This document shows positions 50,719-62,296 of a DNA stretch of 64,000 nt, in pieces; within the stretch, counting starts at the first letter, position 1, and every line of letters starts with the position of its first letter. The translations under genes were made by a program, and so were the position numbers. Where the stretch lies: the NCBI RefSeq assembly GCF_008312835.1, contig NZ_VSKS01000014.1, forward strand, positions 1 through 64,000. The letters are read 5' to 3'. Source of the stretch: Streptomyces marokkonensis. GTDB taxonomy: Bacteria > Actinomycetota > Actinomycetes > Streptomycetales > Streptomycetaceae. The notes under the pieces were generated by a model that saw only the letters and a program-made list of their open reading frames with translations, searched no databases and was not told the DNA's origin.

Positions 50719-52050
50719 ATGATGATGCGACGACGTACCACCCTGCTCACCGGATGCACCGCCCTCGTCCTCGCGCTCGGCGCGACCGCCTGTGGCGGCG
50801 ACGAACCCGTCTCGGCCGGCGGCGGCGACAAGTCGCTCGACGGCCAGACCGTCACCGTGGCCGGCGTCTGGTCCGGCAGCGAGCAGAAGAACTTCCAGAA
50901 GGTGCTCGACGCCTTCACCGAGAAGACCGGCGCCAAGACCCAGTTCGTCTCCACCGGCGACAACGTCTCCACCGTCGTCGGCAGCAAGATCGAGGGCGGC
51001 AACGCCCCCGACGTCGTCATGGTCCCGCAGGTCGGCGTGCTCAAGCAGTTCGCCGGAAACGGCTGGCTCAAGCCGCTGGACGAGAAGGTGCGGTCCACCG
51101 TGGGCGCCAACTTCGCCGAGGTCTGGCAGAACTACGGCAGCGTCGACGGCACCCTGTACGGCCTCTACTTCAAGGCCGCCCACAAGTCGACCGTCTGGTA
51201 CAGCCCCGAGGCCCTCGAACAGGCCGGCGTCACCCCGCCGAAGACGTACGACGCCATGCTGAAGGACGGGCGGACCATCTCCGACTCCGGACTCGCCGCC
51301 TTCTCCGTCGCCGGACAGGACGGCTGGACCCTCACCGACTGGTTCGAGAACGTCTACCTCTCCCAGGCCGGGCCCGAGAAGTACGACGCCCTCGCCGCGC
51401 ACGAGATCAAGTGGACCGACCCCACGGTGGTCGAGGCGCTCACCACCCTCGGCAAGCTCTTCAAGGACAAGCAGCTCATCGCGGGCGGCCAGAAGGCAGC
51501 GCTCAACACCGACTTCCCCGGCTCGGTGGAGAAGGTCTTCGGCCCCGAGGCCGAGGCCGCCATGGTCTACGAGGGCGACTTCGTCGCGGGCGTCGCCAAG
51601 GACCAGTTCGGCAAGAGCATCGGCACCGACGCGAACTTCTTCCCCTTCCCGCCGGTCGGCGACGGCAAGGCGCCCGTGGTCAGCGGCGGCGACGCGGCCG
51701 TCGTCCTCAAGGACGGCAAGAACAGCAAGGCCGGCATGGCACTGCTGGAGTACCTGGCCACCCCCGAGGCCGCCGCCGTGTGGGCCGAGGCGGGCGGCTT
51801 CCTCTCCCCGAACAAGAAGCTCGACCTCTCCTCCTACGGCGACGACGTCACCCGCGCCACCGCCAAGTCCCTCGTCGCCGCCGGCGACTCGGTCCGCTTC
51901 GACATGTCCGACCAGGCCCCCGCGGCCTTCGGCGGCACCAAGGGCGCCGGTGAGTGGAAGATCCTCCAGGACTTCCTGCGCGACCCGGCCGACCCGGCGA
52001 AGACCGCGGCCGAGCTCGAGAAGGCCGCGGCCAAGGCGTACGGGAACTGA
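50719..52050 (+). CDS. Sugar ABC transporter lipoprotein substrate-binding protein
   Basis: 443 aa type 1 solute-binding lipoprotein. Basic n-region (MMMRRRTT), hydrophobic core, lipobox LGATAC with the Cys at residue 25, then a glycine-rich linker. Binding-protein features: VTVAGVWSGSEQKNFQKVLD, APDVVMVPQVG, GLYFKAAHKSTVWYSPEALE. AAGGGA before the ATG triplet. It delivers alpha-glucosides to the two permeases encoded immediately downstream. Confidence 0.92.
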   Translation: MMMRRRTTLLTGCTALVLALGATACGGDEPVSAGGGDKSLDGQTVTVAGVWSGSEQKNFQKVLDAFTEKTGAKTQFVSTGDNVSTVVGSKIEGGNAPDVVMVPQVGVLKQFAGNGWLKPLDEKVRSTVGANFAEVWQNYGSVDGTLYGLYFKAAHKSTVWYSPEALEQAGVTPPKTYDAMLKDGRTISDSGLAAFSVAGQDGWTLTDWFENVYLSQAGPEKYDALAAHEIKWTDPTVVEALTTLGKLFKDKQLIAGGQKAALNTDFPGSVEKVFGPEAEAAMVYEGDFVAGVAKDQFGKSIGTDANFFPFPPVGDGKAPVVSGGDAAVVLKDGKNSKAGMALLEYLATPEAAAVWAEAGGFLSPNKKLDLSSYGDDVTRATAKSLVAAGDSVRFDMSDQAPAAFGGTKGAGEWKILQDFLRDPADPAKTAAELEKAAAKAYGN

Positions 52051-52055
52051 CGGCC

Positions 52056-53420
52056 ATGACCGCCACCATGGTGAAAGAGGCGAGCCCTCCGGCACCTGTG
52101 CACCCCGACGGCGCGCGCGGCCGACGCCTGCGCCGTCGGGGGCGGGTCATCGCCCTGCTGTTCGTGTTCCCCGCGCTGCTCCTGCTGGGCGCGCTGGTGG
52201 TGTACCCGGTGCTGTTCTCCGTCGGCCGCAGCCTCTTCGACGCCTCCGGGAACGAGTTCGTCGGCGGGGAGAACTACGCCGAGATGTTCCGGGACCCGAC
52301 CACCCTCACGGCCATCCGGAACACGGCCATCTGGGTCGTCGTGGCGCCGACCCTGCTGACCGGGCTCGGTCTCATCCTGGCCGTGCTGGTCGAGAAGGTC
52401 CGCTGGGCCACCGCCTTCAAGCTGCTGCTGTTCATGCCCATGGCGGTGTCCTTCCTCGCCGCCGGCATCATCTTCCGGCTCGCCTACGACGAGGACCCGG
52501 ACAAGGGCGTGCTCAACGCCGCGGTCGTCTCCGTCCACGACGCCTTCGAGGGCACCTCCTCCTACCCGACCGCCCGCGCCCGTGACGGCGAGGGCCTGAC
52601 CAAGCAGGCGGACGGCTCGTACGTCACCGGCGCGGACGTCTCGCCCGGCGGCACGGCGGCGCTGGGGCTGGTCGGCGTCGCCCCCAAGGATCTGCCGGGC
52701 GACGCGCGACCCGCCGCCGCGGCGGCGGCGGGGAAGGCGGGCTCCGACGAGGTGCGCGGTGTGGTGTACCTCGACTTCACCCCCGGCGGGGGAGGGAAGC
52801 CGGGCGTGGTCGACCGGGAGGAGAGCGGCCTGCCCGGGGTGACGGTGGAGGCGGTGCGCGACGGGAAGACGGTCGCCGGCACCACCACCGCGGCCGACGG
52901 TTCCTTCCGCTTCACCGGACTGGACAGCGGCTCGTACGCGGTGAAGCTGCCGTCCTCCAACTTCGCGGCACCCTACGACGGCATCTCCTGGCTCGGCCCG
53001 GCGCTCGTCACGCCGGCGATCATCGGAGCGTACCTATGGATATGGACCGGTTTCGCGATGGTGCTCATCGGCGCGGGGCTCGCGGCCCTGCCGCGGGACG
53101 CACTCGAGGCCGCGCGAATGGACGGTGCCAACGAGTGGCAGATCTTCCGCCGCATCACCGTTCCGCTGCTCGCGCCCGTCCTCACCGTCGTCTTCGTGAC
53201 CTTGGTCATCAACGTCATGAAGGTCTTCGACCTGGTGTACATCATCGCCCCGGGACCGGTGCAGGAGGACGCGACCGTGCTGGCGACCCAGATGTGGCTG
53301 GTGTCGTTCGGCGGCGGCAACAACCAGGGCCTCGGCAGTGCGCTCGGTGTGCTGCTCCTGCTCCTGGTCATCCCCGCCATGGTGTTCAACGTCCGCCGCT
53401 TTCGAAGGAGTCAGCGATGA
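52056..53420 (+). CDS. Sugar ABC permease (MalF-like) with an inserted SD-repeat-like loop domain
   Basis: 454 aa, about 150 longer than the usual ~300-aa permease. Six core helices (VIALLFVFPALLLLGALVVY first) and the EAA loop (LEAARMDGANEWQIFRRITV) that docks the ATPase are normal. Between helix 3 (FLAAGIIFRLAYDEDPDKG) and the WLGPALVTPAIIGAYLW helix lies a ~155-residue extracytoplasmic insert. Within it, about 233-297 reads as a small Ig-like SdrD-B/carboxypeptidase-regulatory-like fold (RGVVYLDFTPGG ... GLPGVTVEAV ... TTAADGSFRFTGLDSGSYAV). It starts 5 nt after the binding protein. Confidence 0.9.
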   Translation: MTATMVKEASPPAPVHPDGARGRRLRRRGRVIALLFVFPALLLLGALVVYPVLFSVGRSLFDASGNEFVGGENYAEMFRDPTTLTAIRNTAIWVVVAPTLLTGLGLILAVLVEKVRWATAFKLLLFMPMAVSFLAAGIIFRLAYDEDPDKGVLNAAVVSVHDAFEGTSSYPTARARDGEGLTKQADGSYVTGADVSPGGTAALGLVGVAPKDLPGDARPAAAAAAGKAGSDEVRGVVYLDFTPGGGGKPGVVDREESGLPGVTVEAVRDGKTVAGTTTAADGSFRFTGLDSGSYAVKLPSSNFAAPYDGISWLGPALVTPAIIGAYLWIWTGFAMVLIGAGLAALPRDALEAARMDGANEWQIFRRITVPLLAPVLTVVFVTLVINVMKVFDLVYIIAPGPVQEDATVLATQMWLVSFGGGNNQGLGSALGVLLLLLVIPAMVFNVRRFRRSQR

Positions 53421-54256
53421 ACGCGATCCGGCGCGGCCTCGGCAACACGGTGGTGCAGGCCTTCCTGGTCGTGATCGGCCTGGTGTGGATGACCCCGCTG
53501 GCCGGCCTGTTCCTGTCCTCGCTGCGGTCCGCGGAGGACACGGCCAAGGGCGGATGGTGGACCGTGTTCACCGGCCCGGGGCAGCTGTCCTTCGACAACT
53601 ACTCGGCGCTGCTGGAGAACTCGGGCATCACCCAGGCGTTCTGGAACACCGTGCTGATCTCGGTGCCGACGACCGTGCTGGTCGTGGTCGTCGCGGCGCT
53701 CGCCGGGTACGCCTTCGCCTGGCTGGACTTCCCCGGCCGCGATTCCGTGTTCCTGCTGGTCGTCGCGCTGCTGGTGGTGCCCGTGCAGATCGGGCTGCTG
53801 CCCGTCGCCAAACTCTTCGGGCAACTGGGGCTGTTCGGGACCATTCCCGGCGTCGTGCTGTTCCACGTGGCCTACGGGCTGCCGTTCGCGGTGTTCCTGC
53901 TGCGGAACTACTTCGCCGAGATGCCGAAGGAGATGCTGGAGGCCGCCCGGATGGACGGGGGGAGCGAGTGGCGGATCTTCACCCGGCTGGTGCTGCCGGT
54001 GGGCCGGCCGGCGATCGCCAGCCTCGCCATCTTCCAGTTCCTGTGGGTGTGGAACGACATGCTGGTCGCGCTGCTGTTCGCGGACAGCTCCTCGCAGCCG
54101 CTGACGGTGCAGCTCCAGTCGCAGATCCGGCAGTTCGGGAGCAACATCGACGTGCTCGCGCCGGGGGCGTTCCTGTCGCTGGTGGTGCCGGTCGTGGTGT
54201 TCTTCGCGTTCCAGCGGCACTTCGTGCAGGGGGTCATGGCGGGGTCGGTGAAGTAG
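53417..54256 (+). CDS. Sugar ABC permease (MalG-like)
   Basis: 279 aa permease with six helices, the second half of the importer channel. EAA loop: MLEAARMDGGSEWRIFTRLV. The C-terminal helix ends FAFQRHFVQGVMAGSVK, typical of MalG-type partners. Its ATG overlaps the upstream permease stop (ATGA). No ATPase follows; in Streptomyces such importers usually share the MsiK ATPase encoded elsewhere. Confidence 0.93.
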   Translation: MNAIRRGLGNTVVQAFLVVIGLVWMTPLAGLFLSSLRSAEDTAKGGWWTVFTGPGQLSFDNYSALLENSGITQAFWNTVLISVPTTVLVVVVAALAGYAFAWLDFPGRDSVFLLVVALLVVPVQIGLLPVAKLFGQLGLFGTIPGVVLFHVAYGLPFAVFLLRNYFAEMPKEMLEAARMDGGSEWRIFTRLVLPVGRPAIASLAIFQFLWVWNDMLVALLFADSSSQPLTVQLQSQIRQFGSNIDVLAPGAFLSLVVPVVVFFAFQRHFVQGVMAGSVK

Positions 54257-54308
54257 GGGGTGGGGCAGGGAGGGTTCTTCGCCCCCTCCGCCCCTTCCCT
54301 TCCCGTTC

Positions 54309-54352
54309 CCGGGGGTTGCGCCCCCGGACCCCCTTTCGGCCCTGAACGGGCC
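54309..54352. repeat. Streptomyces intergenic hairpin element / convergent terminator
   Basis: Two adjacent hairpins: CCGGGGG-TTGCG-CCCCCGG (54309-54327) and GGCCC-TGAAC-GGGCC (54338-54352), followed by TCGTCCTCAATCGCCGGACG. This sequence type recurs between genes across Streptomyces chromosomes. Here it separates the permease and pgl genes that face each other. Confidence 0.7.
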
Positions 54353-54378
54353 TCGTCCTCAATCGCCGGACGGGCCGA

Positions 54379-55164
54379 CTACGGGGACGCCGGTGGGTAC
54401 AGGGCCCTCGGGAGTTGTGACGCCGCCGGCCTGTCCAGGAGCCACAGGGTGCGGGCGCGGCCGTGGGCGCCCGCCGCCGGGGCCTGGATCTCGCCCGCGC
54501 CCGAGAGGGCGATCGCCGCTGCCTCCGCCTTGTCCTCGCCCGCGGCCAGGAGCCAGACCTCCCGGGCCGCCCGGATCGCGGGGAGGGTCAGGGTGACCCT
54601 CGTCGGCGGGGGCTTGGGGGCGCCGTGCACGCCCACCACCGTGCGCTCCGTCTCCCGGACCGCCGGGAGTTCCGGGAAGAGGGAGGCCACGTGCGTGTCC
54701 GGGCCGACGCCCAGCATCAGGACGTCGAAGGCGGGGACGGACGCGTGGTTCTCCGGGGCCGCGGCCGCGGCGAGTTCCTCCGCGTAGCCGGCCGCCGCCG
54801 CGTCCACGTCCGTGCCGTACGGGCCGTCCGACGCGGGCATGGCGTGCACGCGCCTCGGGTCCAGCGGCACCGACGCGAGCAGTGCCTCGCGGGCCTGGGT
54901 GACATTGCGGTCCGGGTCGCCTTCCGGGAGGAACCGCTCGTCGCCCCACCACAGGTCCAGCCGGGCCCAGTCGATCGCGTCCCGGGCCGGTGCCGCGGCC
55001 AGCGCGGCCAGCAGGCCGTTGCCGTTGCGGCCACCGGTCAGGACCACGGACGCCGAGCCCCGGGAGGCCTGCGCGTCCACGATCCTGGTGATCAGCCGGG
55101 CCGCCGCGGCCTGCGCCATCAGCTCCTTGTCCCGGTGCACGACCAGCTGGGGTGCCGTACTCAC
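54379..55164 (-). CDS. pgl: 6-Phosphogluconolactonase
   Basis: 261 aa DevB/SOL-type lactonase that hydrolyses 6-phosphogluconolactone. Signature segments: VVLTGGRNGNGLLAAL, LDLWWGDERFLPEGDPDRN, and VLMLGVGPDTHVASLFPE (active-site His). GTG start overlaps the opcA stop as GTGA; the longer frame inside opcA is a shadow. Last gene of the tkt-tal-zwf-opcA-pgl operon. Confidence 0.94.
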   Translation of the reverse strand: MSTAPQLVVHRDKELMAQAAAARLITRIVDAQASRGSASVVLTGGRNGNGLLAALAAAPARDAIDWARLDLWWGDERFLPEGDPDRNVTQAREALLASVPLDPRRVHAMPASDGPYGTDVDAAAAGYAEELAAAAAPENHASVPAFDVLMLGVGPDTHVASLFPELPAVRETERTVVGVHGAPKPPPTRVTLTLPAIRAAREVWLLAAGEDKAEAAAIALSGAGEIQAPAAGAHGRARTLWLLDRPAASQLPRALYPPASP

Positions 55165-56213
55165 TTCGCCGCCGCCTTCTTCACCGGTGCCTGCGCCGTC
55201 GCCTCGGCCGCGGGAGCTTTCGCAGCCGCCCCGACGGGAGCGGGGACCGCCTCCCGTTCTCCTTTGGCCGGCGCGTCGTCCCCGTCCGGGGCCTTCAGGC
55301 GTTCCACGCCGTAGCGCAGGGCCGAGGCGTAGGTGTCGTCCGGGTCCAGGCGGCGCAGTTCCTCCGCGATCAGCTCCGCCGTGTCCCGGCGCTTGAGTGC
55401 CACCGCGCGCTTGGGCTGCCCCTGGATGGACAGCGTCGCCAGTGAACCGTCGGCGCGGTCCAGGACGATCGGGCCGCAGTCGGTGTCCAGGCGGACCGAC
55501 GTGAGTCCCGGGCCGGCCGAGTGCGACCGCCTGACCGGGACGTCCAGCCGGTCCGCGAGCCACATCGCCAGCAGCTCGCAGCTCGGGTTGAACTCCTCGC
55601 CCTCCACCTCCACGCCCTGCACCTCGCAGGCGACCTGGTCCAGCGCCGCCGCCAGCATCGAACGCCAGGGCGTGATGCGGGTCCACGACAGGTCCGTGTC
55701 ACCCGGGGCATAGGCGTCCGCGCGGGCGGCGAGCTCCTTCACCGGCTGCTCGCAGGCGTAGGTGTCGGTCACCCGGCGCTGGGCCAGCGCGCCCAGCGGG
55801 TCGTTCGCCGGATCCAGCGGGGCGTTGACCGGCCACCACACCACCACCGGGGCGTCCGGCAGCAGCAGCGGCAGCACCACCGACTGGGCGTGGTCGGCGA
55901 CCTCGCCGTACAGCCGCAGCACCACCGTCTCGCCGGTGCCCGCGTCCGCGCCCACCCGCACCTCGGCGTCGAGGCGGGACTGGGTGCGGTCACGGGGCGA
56001 GCGGGAGACGCGCCTGATGACCACGAGCGTGCGCGAGGGGTGCTCGCGCGAGGCGTCGCTCGCCGCCTTCAGCGCGTCGTAGGCGTTCTCCTCGTCCGTC
56101 ACGATGACCAGCGTGAGCACCATGCCGACGGCAGGAGTGCCGATGGCGCGGCGCCCCGTCACCAGCGCCTTGTTGATCTTGCTGGCCGTGGTGTCCGTGA
56201 GGTCTGTCTTCAT
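55161..56213 (-). CDS. opcA: Glucose-6-phosphate dehydrogenase assembly protein OpcA
   Basis: 350 aa OpcA, the actinobacterial/cyanobacterial protein that activates or assembles Zwf. Conserved blocks: DLTDTTASKINKALVTGRR, TLVIVTDEENAYDALKAA, and LPLLLPDAPVVVWWPVNAP. The last ~40 residues are an Ala/Lys/Pro-rich tail. The ATG overlaps the zwf stop (ATGA), so it is made together with its client enzyme. Confidence 0.94.
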   Translation of the reverse strand: MKTDLTDTTASKINKALVTGRRAIGTPAVGMVLTLVIVTDEENAYDALKAASDASREHPSRTLVVIRRVSRSPRDRTQSRLDAEVRVGADAGTGETVVLRLYGEVADHAQSVVLPLLLPDAPVVVWWPVNAPLDPANDPLGALAQRRVTDTYACEQPVKELAARADAYAPGDTDLSWTRITPWRSMLAAALDQVACEVQGVEVEGEEFNPSCELLAMWLADRLDVPVRRSHSAGPGLTSVRLDTDCGPIVLDRADGSLATLSIQGQPKRAVALKRRDTAELIAEELRRLDPDDTYASALRYGVERLKAPDGDDAPAKGEREAVPAPVGAAAKAPAAEATAQAPVKKAAAK

Positions 56214-57733
56214 GGCCGGCGCCAGCTCCGTCCGTCTCGCTCGAGCATTTCGTCGGCCTCGACGGGCCCCCATGTACCGGCCGGGTACTGGGCCGGCCTG
56301 CCGTTGGTGTCCCAGTACTCCTCGATCGGGTCGAGGATCTTCCAGGACAGCTCGACCTCCTCCGTGCGCGGGAAGAGGTTGGAGTCGCCGAGCAGGACGT
56401 CGAGGATCAGCCGCTCGTACGCCTCCGGGCTGGACTCGGTGAACGACTCGCCGTAGGCGAAGTCCATCGACACGTCCCGGATCTCCATCGACGTGCCCGG
56501 CACCTTCGAGCCGAAGCGCACCGTGACGCCCTCGTCCGGCTGGACGCGGATCACGATCGCGTTGGAGCCCAGCTCCTCGGTGGCCGTGGTGTCGAAGGGG
56601 GAGTGCGGCGCCCGCTGGAAGACGACGGCGATCTCCGTCACCCGGCGGCCCAGCCGCTTGCCGGTGCGCAGGTAGAAGGGGACACCCGCCCAGCGGCGGT
56701 TGTCGATGCCCAGCCTGATCGCCGCGTACGTGTCGGTCTTCGAGGAGGGGTCGATGCCCTCCTCCTCCAGGTACCCGACCGCCTTCGCGCCGCCCTGCCA
56801 GCCGGCCGCGTACTGCCCGCGCACGGTGTCCCGGCCCAGGTCCTTCGGCAGCCGGACCGCACCGAGCACCTTGGTCTTCTCCGCGGCCAGCGCGTCCGCG
56901 TCGAAGGAGGCGGGCTCCTCCATCGCGGTCAGCGCCAGCAGTTGCAGGAGATGGTTCTGGATGACGTCGCGGGCGGCGCCGATGCCGTCGTAGTAGCCGG
57001 CCCGGCCGCCGATGCCGATGTCCTCGGCCATGGTGATCTGCACGTGGTCGACGAACGAGCGGTTCCAGATCGGTTCGAACATCGTGTTGGCGAAGCGCAG
57101 CGCCAGGATGTTCTGGACGGTCTCCTTGCCCAGGTAGTGGTCGATCCGGAACACCTGGTCCGGAGCGAACACCTCGTGGACGATGGCGTTGAGCTCCTCG
57201 GCCGACTTCAGGTCGTGGCCGAACGGCTTCTCGATGACCGCACGCCGCCACGAGCCGCCGGTCTGGTCGGCCAGCCCGTGCTTCCTGAGCTGCTGGATGA
57301 CCACCGGGAACGAACGCGGCGGCACCGACAGGTAGAAGGCGAAGTTGCCGCCCGTGCCCTGGGCCTTGTCCAGCTCGTCGATCGTGTCGCGCAGCCGCTC
57401 GAAGGACTCGTCGTCGTCGAAGGTGCCCTGCACGAAGCGCATCCCCTGGATGAGCTGCTGCCAGACCTCCTCGCGGAAGGGCGTGCGGGCGTGCTCCTTG
57501 ACCGCGTCGTGGACCTCCTGGGCGAAGTCCTCGTGCGCCCACTCCCGGCGGGCGAAGCCCACCAGCGAGAAGCCCGGCGGCAGCAGCCCCCGGTTGGCCA
57601 GGTCGTACACGGCCGGCATCAGCTTCTTGCGCGACAGGTCGCCCGTGACACCGAAGATGACCAGGCCCGACGGCCCCGCGATACGCGGGAGCCGTCGGTC
57701 CGCGGGGTCACGCAGCGGGTTGCTGCTCGACAA
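56210..57733 (-). CDS. zwf: Glucose-6-phosphate 1-dehydrogenase
   Basis: 507 aa G6PDH, the NADPH-generating entry of the pentose-phosphate pathway. N-terminal NADP fold LVIFGVTGDLSRKKLMP, active-site RIDHYLGKETVQNI (catalytic His region) and VIEKPFGHDL. The only start that keeps the conserved N-terminus is TTG at 57733, with GGAGGG 8 nt upstream; it lies 4 nt after the tal stop. Confidence 0.95.
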   Translation of the reverse strand: MSSSNPLRDPADRRLPRIAGPSGLVIFGVTGDLSRKKLMPAVYDLANRGLLPPGFSLVGFARREWAHEDFAQEVHDAVKEHARTPFREEVWQQLIQGMRFVQGTFDDDESFERLRDTIDELDKAQGTGGNFAFYLSVPPRSFPVVIQQLRKHGLADQTGGSWRRAVIEKPFGHDLKSAEELNAIVHEVFAPDQVFRIDHYLGKETVQNILALRFANTMFEPIWNRSFVDHVQITMAEDIGIGGRAGYYDGIGAARDVIQNHLLQLLALTAMEEPASFDADALAAEKTKVLGAVRLPKDLGRDTVRGQYAAGWQGGAKAVGYLEEEGIDPSSKTDTYAAIRLGIDNRRWAGVPFYLRTGKRLGRRVTEIAVVFQRAPHSPFDTTATEELGSNAIVIRVQPDEGVTVRFGSKVPGTSMEIRDVSMDFAYGESFTESSPEAYERLILDVLLGDSNLFPRTEEVELSWKILDPIEEYWDTNGRPAQYPAGTWGPVEADEMLERDGRSWRRP

Positions 57734-57737
57734 GGTG

Positions 57738-58856
57738 TCAGCCCTCCGACGGGGCGAGGCGCTGCAGCTCCGCCTCGGTGGACTTCAGCAGGTCGTTCCA
57801 GGACGCCTCGAACTTGTCGACGCCCTCGTCCTCCAGGAGCCGCACCACGTCGTCGTACGCGATGCCGAGCGCCTCGACCGCGTCCAGGTCGGCGCGGGCC
57901 TGCTCGTAGGTGCCGGCCACGGCGTCGCCCCGGATCTCGCCCTGCTCCTCGGTGGCGAACAGCGTCGCCTCCGGCATGGTGTTCACCGTGTTCGGCGCCA
58001 CCAGCTCGTCGACGTACATCGTCGCCTTGTACGCCTTGTCCTTCACACCGGTCGACGCCCACAGCGGACGCTGCTTGTTGGCGCCCTCGCGCTCCAGCGC
58101 GCTCCACCGCTCCGAGCCGAAGACCTCCTCGTACGCCTGGTAGGCCAGGCGCGCGTTGGCGATCGCGGCCTTGCCGCGCAGGGCCCTGGCCTCGTCGGTG
58201 CCGAGCGCGTCGATCCGCTTGTCGATCTCGGTGTCCACGCGGGACACGAAGAAGGACGCCACGGAGTGGATCTTCGACAGGTCCAGACCGCGCTCCCTGG
58301 CCTTCTCCAGACCGGTCAGGAACGCGTCCATGACCTTGCGGTAGCGCTCCAGGGAGAAGATCAGCGTGACGTTGACGCTGATGCCCAGCCCGATGGTCTC
58401 GGCGATCGCCGGGATGCCGGCCTCGGTCGCCGGGATCTTGATCAGGGTGTTGGGCCGGTCCACCAGCCAGGCCAGCTGCTTGGCCTCGGCGACCGTCGCC
58501 CTGGTGTTGTGGGCCAGGCGCGGGTCCACCTCGATCGAGACCCGGCCGTCCCGGCCGTCCGTGGCGTCGTAGACCGGGCGCAGGATGTCGGCGGCGTCCC
58601 GGACGTCCGCCGTGGTGATCATGCGGATGGCCTCTTCGACGGTGACCTTGCGGGCGGCCAGGTCGGTCAGCTGCGTGTCGTAGCCGTCGCCCTCGGAGAT
58701 CGCCTTCTGGAAGATCGTCGGGTTGGTGGTGACGCCCACGACGTGCTGCTGGTCCATCAGTTCGGCGAGGTTGCCGGACGTGATCCGCTTGCGCGACAGG
58801 TCGTCCAGCCAGATCGCGACGCCTTCCTCGGAAAGGCGCTTCAGTGCGTCCGTCAT
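57738..58856 (-). CDS. tal: Transaldolase
   Basis: 372 aa TalB-type transaldolase, moving a dihydroxyacetone unit between sugar phosphates. [31 protein letters not shown] and [14 protein letters not shown] (Schiff-base Lys) are diagnostic. ATG at [12 protein letters not shown] with GGAG upstream; the frame continues 73 codons upstream into the end of tkt but those are shadow sequence. 34 nt follow tkt. Confidence 0.95.
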   Translation of the reverse strand: MTDALKRLSEEGVAIWLDDLSRKRITSGNLAELMDQQHVVGVTTNPTIFQKAISEGDGYDTQLTDLAARKVTVEEAIRMITTADVRDAADILRPVYDATDGRDGRVSIEVDPRLAHNTRATVAEAKQLAWLVDRPNTLIKIPATEAGIPAIAETIGLGISVNVTLIFSLERYRKVMDAFLTGLEKARERGLDLSKIHSVASFFVSRVDTEIDKRIDALGTDEARALRGKAAIANARLAYQAYEEVFGSERWSALEREGANKQRPLWASTGVKDKAYKATMYVDELVAPNTVNTMPEATLFATEEQGEIRGDAVAGTYEQARADLDAVEALGIAYDDVVRLLEDEGVDKFEASWNDLLKSTEAELQRLAPSEG

Positions 58857-58890
58857 GGAAATTCCATCTCCTACGTGTCGTGTATGGGCG

Positions 58891-60978
<2,088 letters not shown>

Positions 60979-61328
60979 CCTGAGTCAGGGCTCCTCTCCA
61001 CATGATTTCCGGATGCCGGTGACTGCCCACCGGCGTGGTCGAGCCTACCCCCGAGGGACGTGCGTTTTTCCGAGTCGTTCCAGAGTGCGGGCACTCCTTC
61101 GCAGCCGCTTCCTGACAGGGAAGTCACCGCATTCGGCAGATGAATACGGAGCCGCTCATCCGCGTGCTCAATCGAGCTCGCAGGCGCACCCCGGAGGGCG
61201 CCGTCCAACACGAGCGGACCCCCGCGAATGTCCGGGTCTGGGCAGCGTCTACAGTGGCGTGGTACGCGCGAGCCTTTACCGCCACTTCACCTGGGGAGGC
61301 TTGCTGGGATGTCTCTGTAGGGGTGTGC
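60979..61328. other. Divergent intergenic region, tkt / ctaB
   Basis: 350 bases between the divergent tkt and ctaB genes. It contains the small perfect hairpin GAGTGC-GG-GCACTC (61083-61096) and must hold both promoters, but I cannot name convincing -35/-10 pairs. The frame open from 61140 into ctaB reads through it without homology, and no independent gene was recognised. Confidence 0.6.
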
Positions 61329-62276
61329 GTGACGGCCGTTGAATCCCGTCCAGCCGGGTTGCTGGGGACGACTCAGAGCCCTGCCCATCGGCCGTTCGGG
61401 GCCCGTGTGATGGCATTCGTGGCTCTCACCAAGCCGCGGATCATCGAGCTGCTGCTCATCACCACCGTCCCGGTGATGTTCCTGGCGCAGCAGGGCGTGC
61501 CCGACCTCAAGCTGGTGCTGCTGACCTGTGTCGGCGGCTACCTGTCCGCGGGCGGCGCCAACGCGCTGAACATGTACATCGACCGGGACATCGACGCGCT
61601 GATGGACCGCACCTCGCAGCGGCCGCTGGTCACCGGGATGGTCAGCCCACGCGAGTGCCTCGTCTTCGGCGTCTCCCTGGCGGTCGTCTCGACGCTGCTG
61701 TTCGGGCTCACCGTCAACTGGCTGTCCGCCTGGCTCTCCCTCGGCGCGCTCCTCTTCTACGTCGTCGTCTACACGATGATCCTCAAGCGGCGTACGTCGC
61801 AGAACATCGTGTGGGGCGGCATCGCCGGCTGCATGCCGGTGCTGATCGGCTGGTCCGCGGTCACCAACTCGATGGCGTGGGCGCCGGTCATCCTCTTCCT
61901 CGTCATCTTCTTCTGGACGCCGCCGCACTACTGGCCGCTGTCCATGAAGGTGAAGGAGGACTACGCGCGCGTCGGGGTGCCGATGCTGCCGGTCATCGCC
62001 GGGAACAAGGCGGTCGCCCAGCAGATCGTGGCCTACAGCTGGGTCATGGTTCTGGTGTCGCTGCTGCTCACCCCGCTCGGCTACACCGGCTGGTTCTACA
62101 CGGCGGTCGCCCTGGTGGCGGGCGGCTGGTGGCTGTGGGAGGCGCACGCGCTGCTGCACCGCGCGAAGGCCGGGGTGACGGGCGGCAAGCTCAAGGAGAT
62201 GCGCCTGTTCCACTGGTCCATCACCTACGTGTCGCTGCTCTTCGTGGCCGTCGCGGTGGACCCGTTCCTGCGCTGA
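61329..62276 (+). CDS. ctaB: Protoheme IX farnesyltransferase (heme O synthase)
   Basis: 315 aa UbiA-type prenyltransferase that converts heme B to heme O for cytochrome aa3 oxidase. About nine helices; the prenyl-diphosphate motif [15 protein letters not shown] and the second acidic motif region [16 protein letters not shown] are present, with [12 protein letters not shown] between. The GTG at 61329 has AGGGG 6 nt before it; a GTG two codons earlier (61323) is possible. Confidence 0.94.
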   Translation: MTAVESRPAGLLGTTQSPAHRPFGARVMAFVALTKPRIIELLLITTVPVMFLAQQGVPDLKLVLLTCVGGYLSAGGANALNMYIDRDIDALMDRTSQRPLVTGMVSPRECLVFGVSLAVVSTLLFGLTVNWLSAWLSLGALLFYVVVYTMILKRRTSQNIVWGGIAGCMPVLIGWSAVTNSMAWAPVILFLVIFFWTPPHYWPLSMKVKEDYARVGVPMLPVIAGNKAVAQQIVAYSWVMVLVSLLLTPLGYTGWFYTAVALVAGGWWLWEAHALLHRAKAGVTGGKLKEMRLFHWSITYVSLLFVAVAVDPFLR

Positions 62277-62296
62277 CGCCCTGTCGGGCTCCGGTC

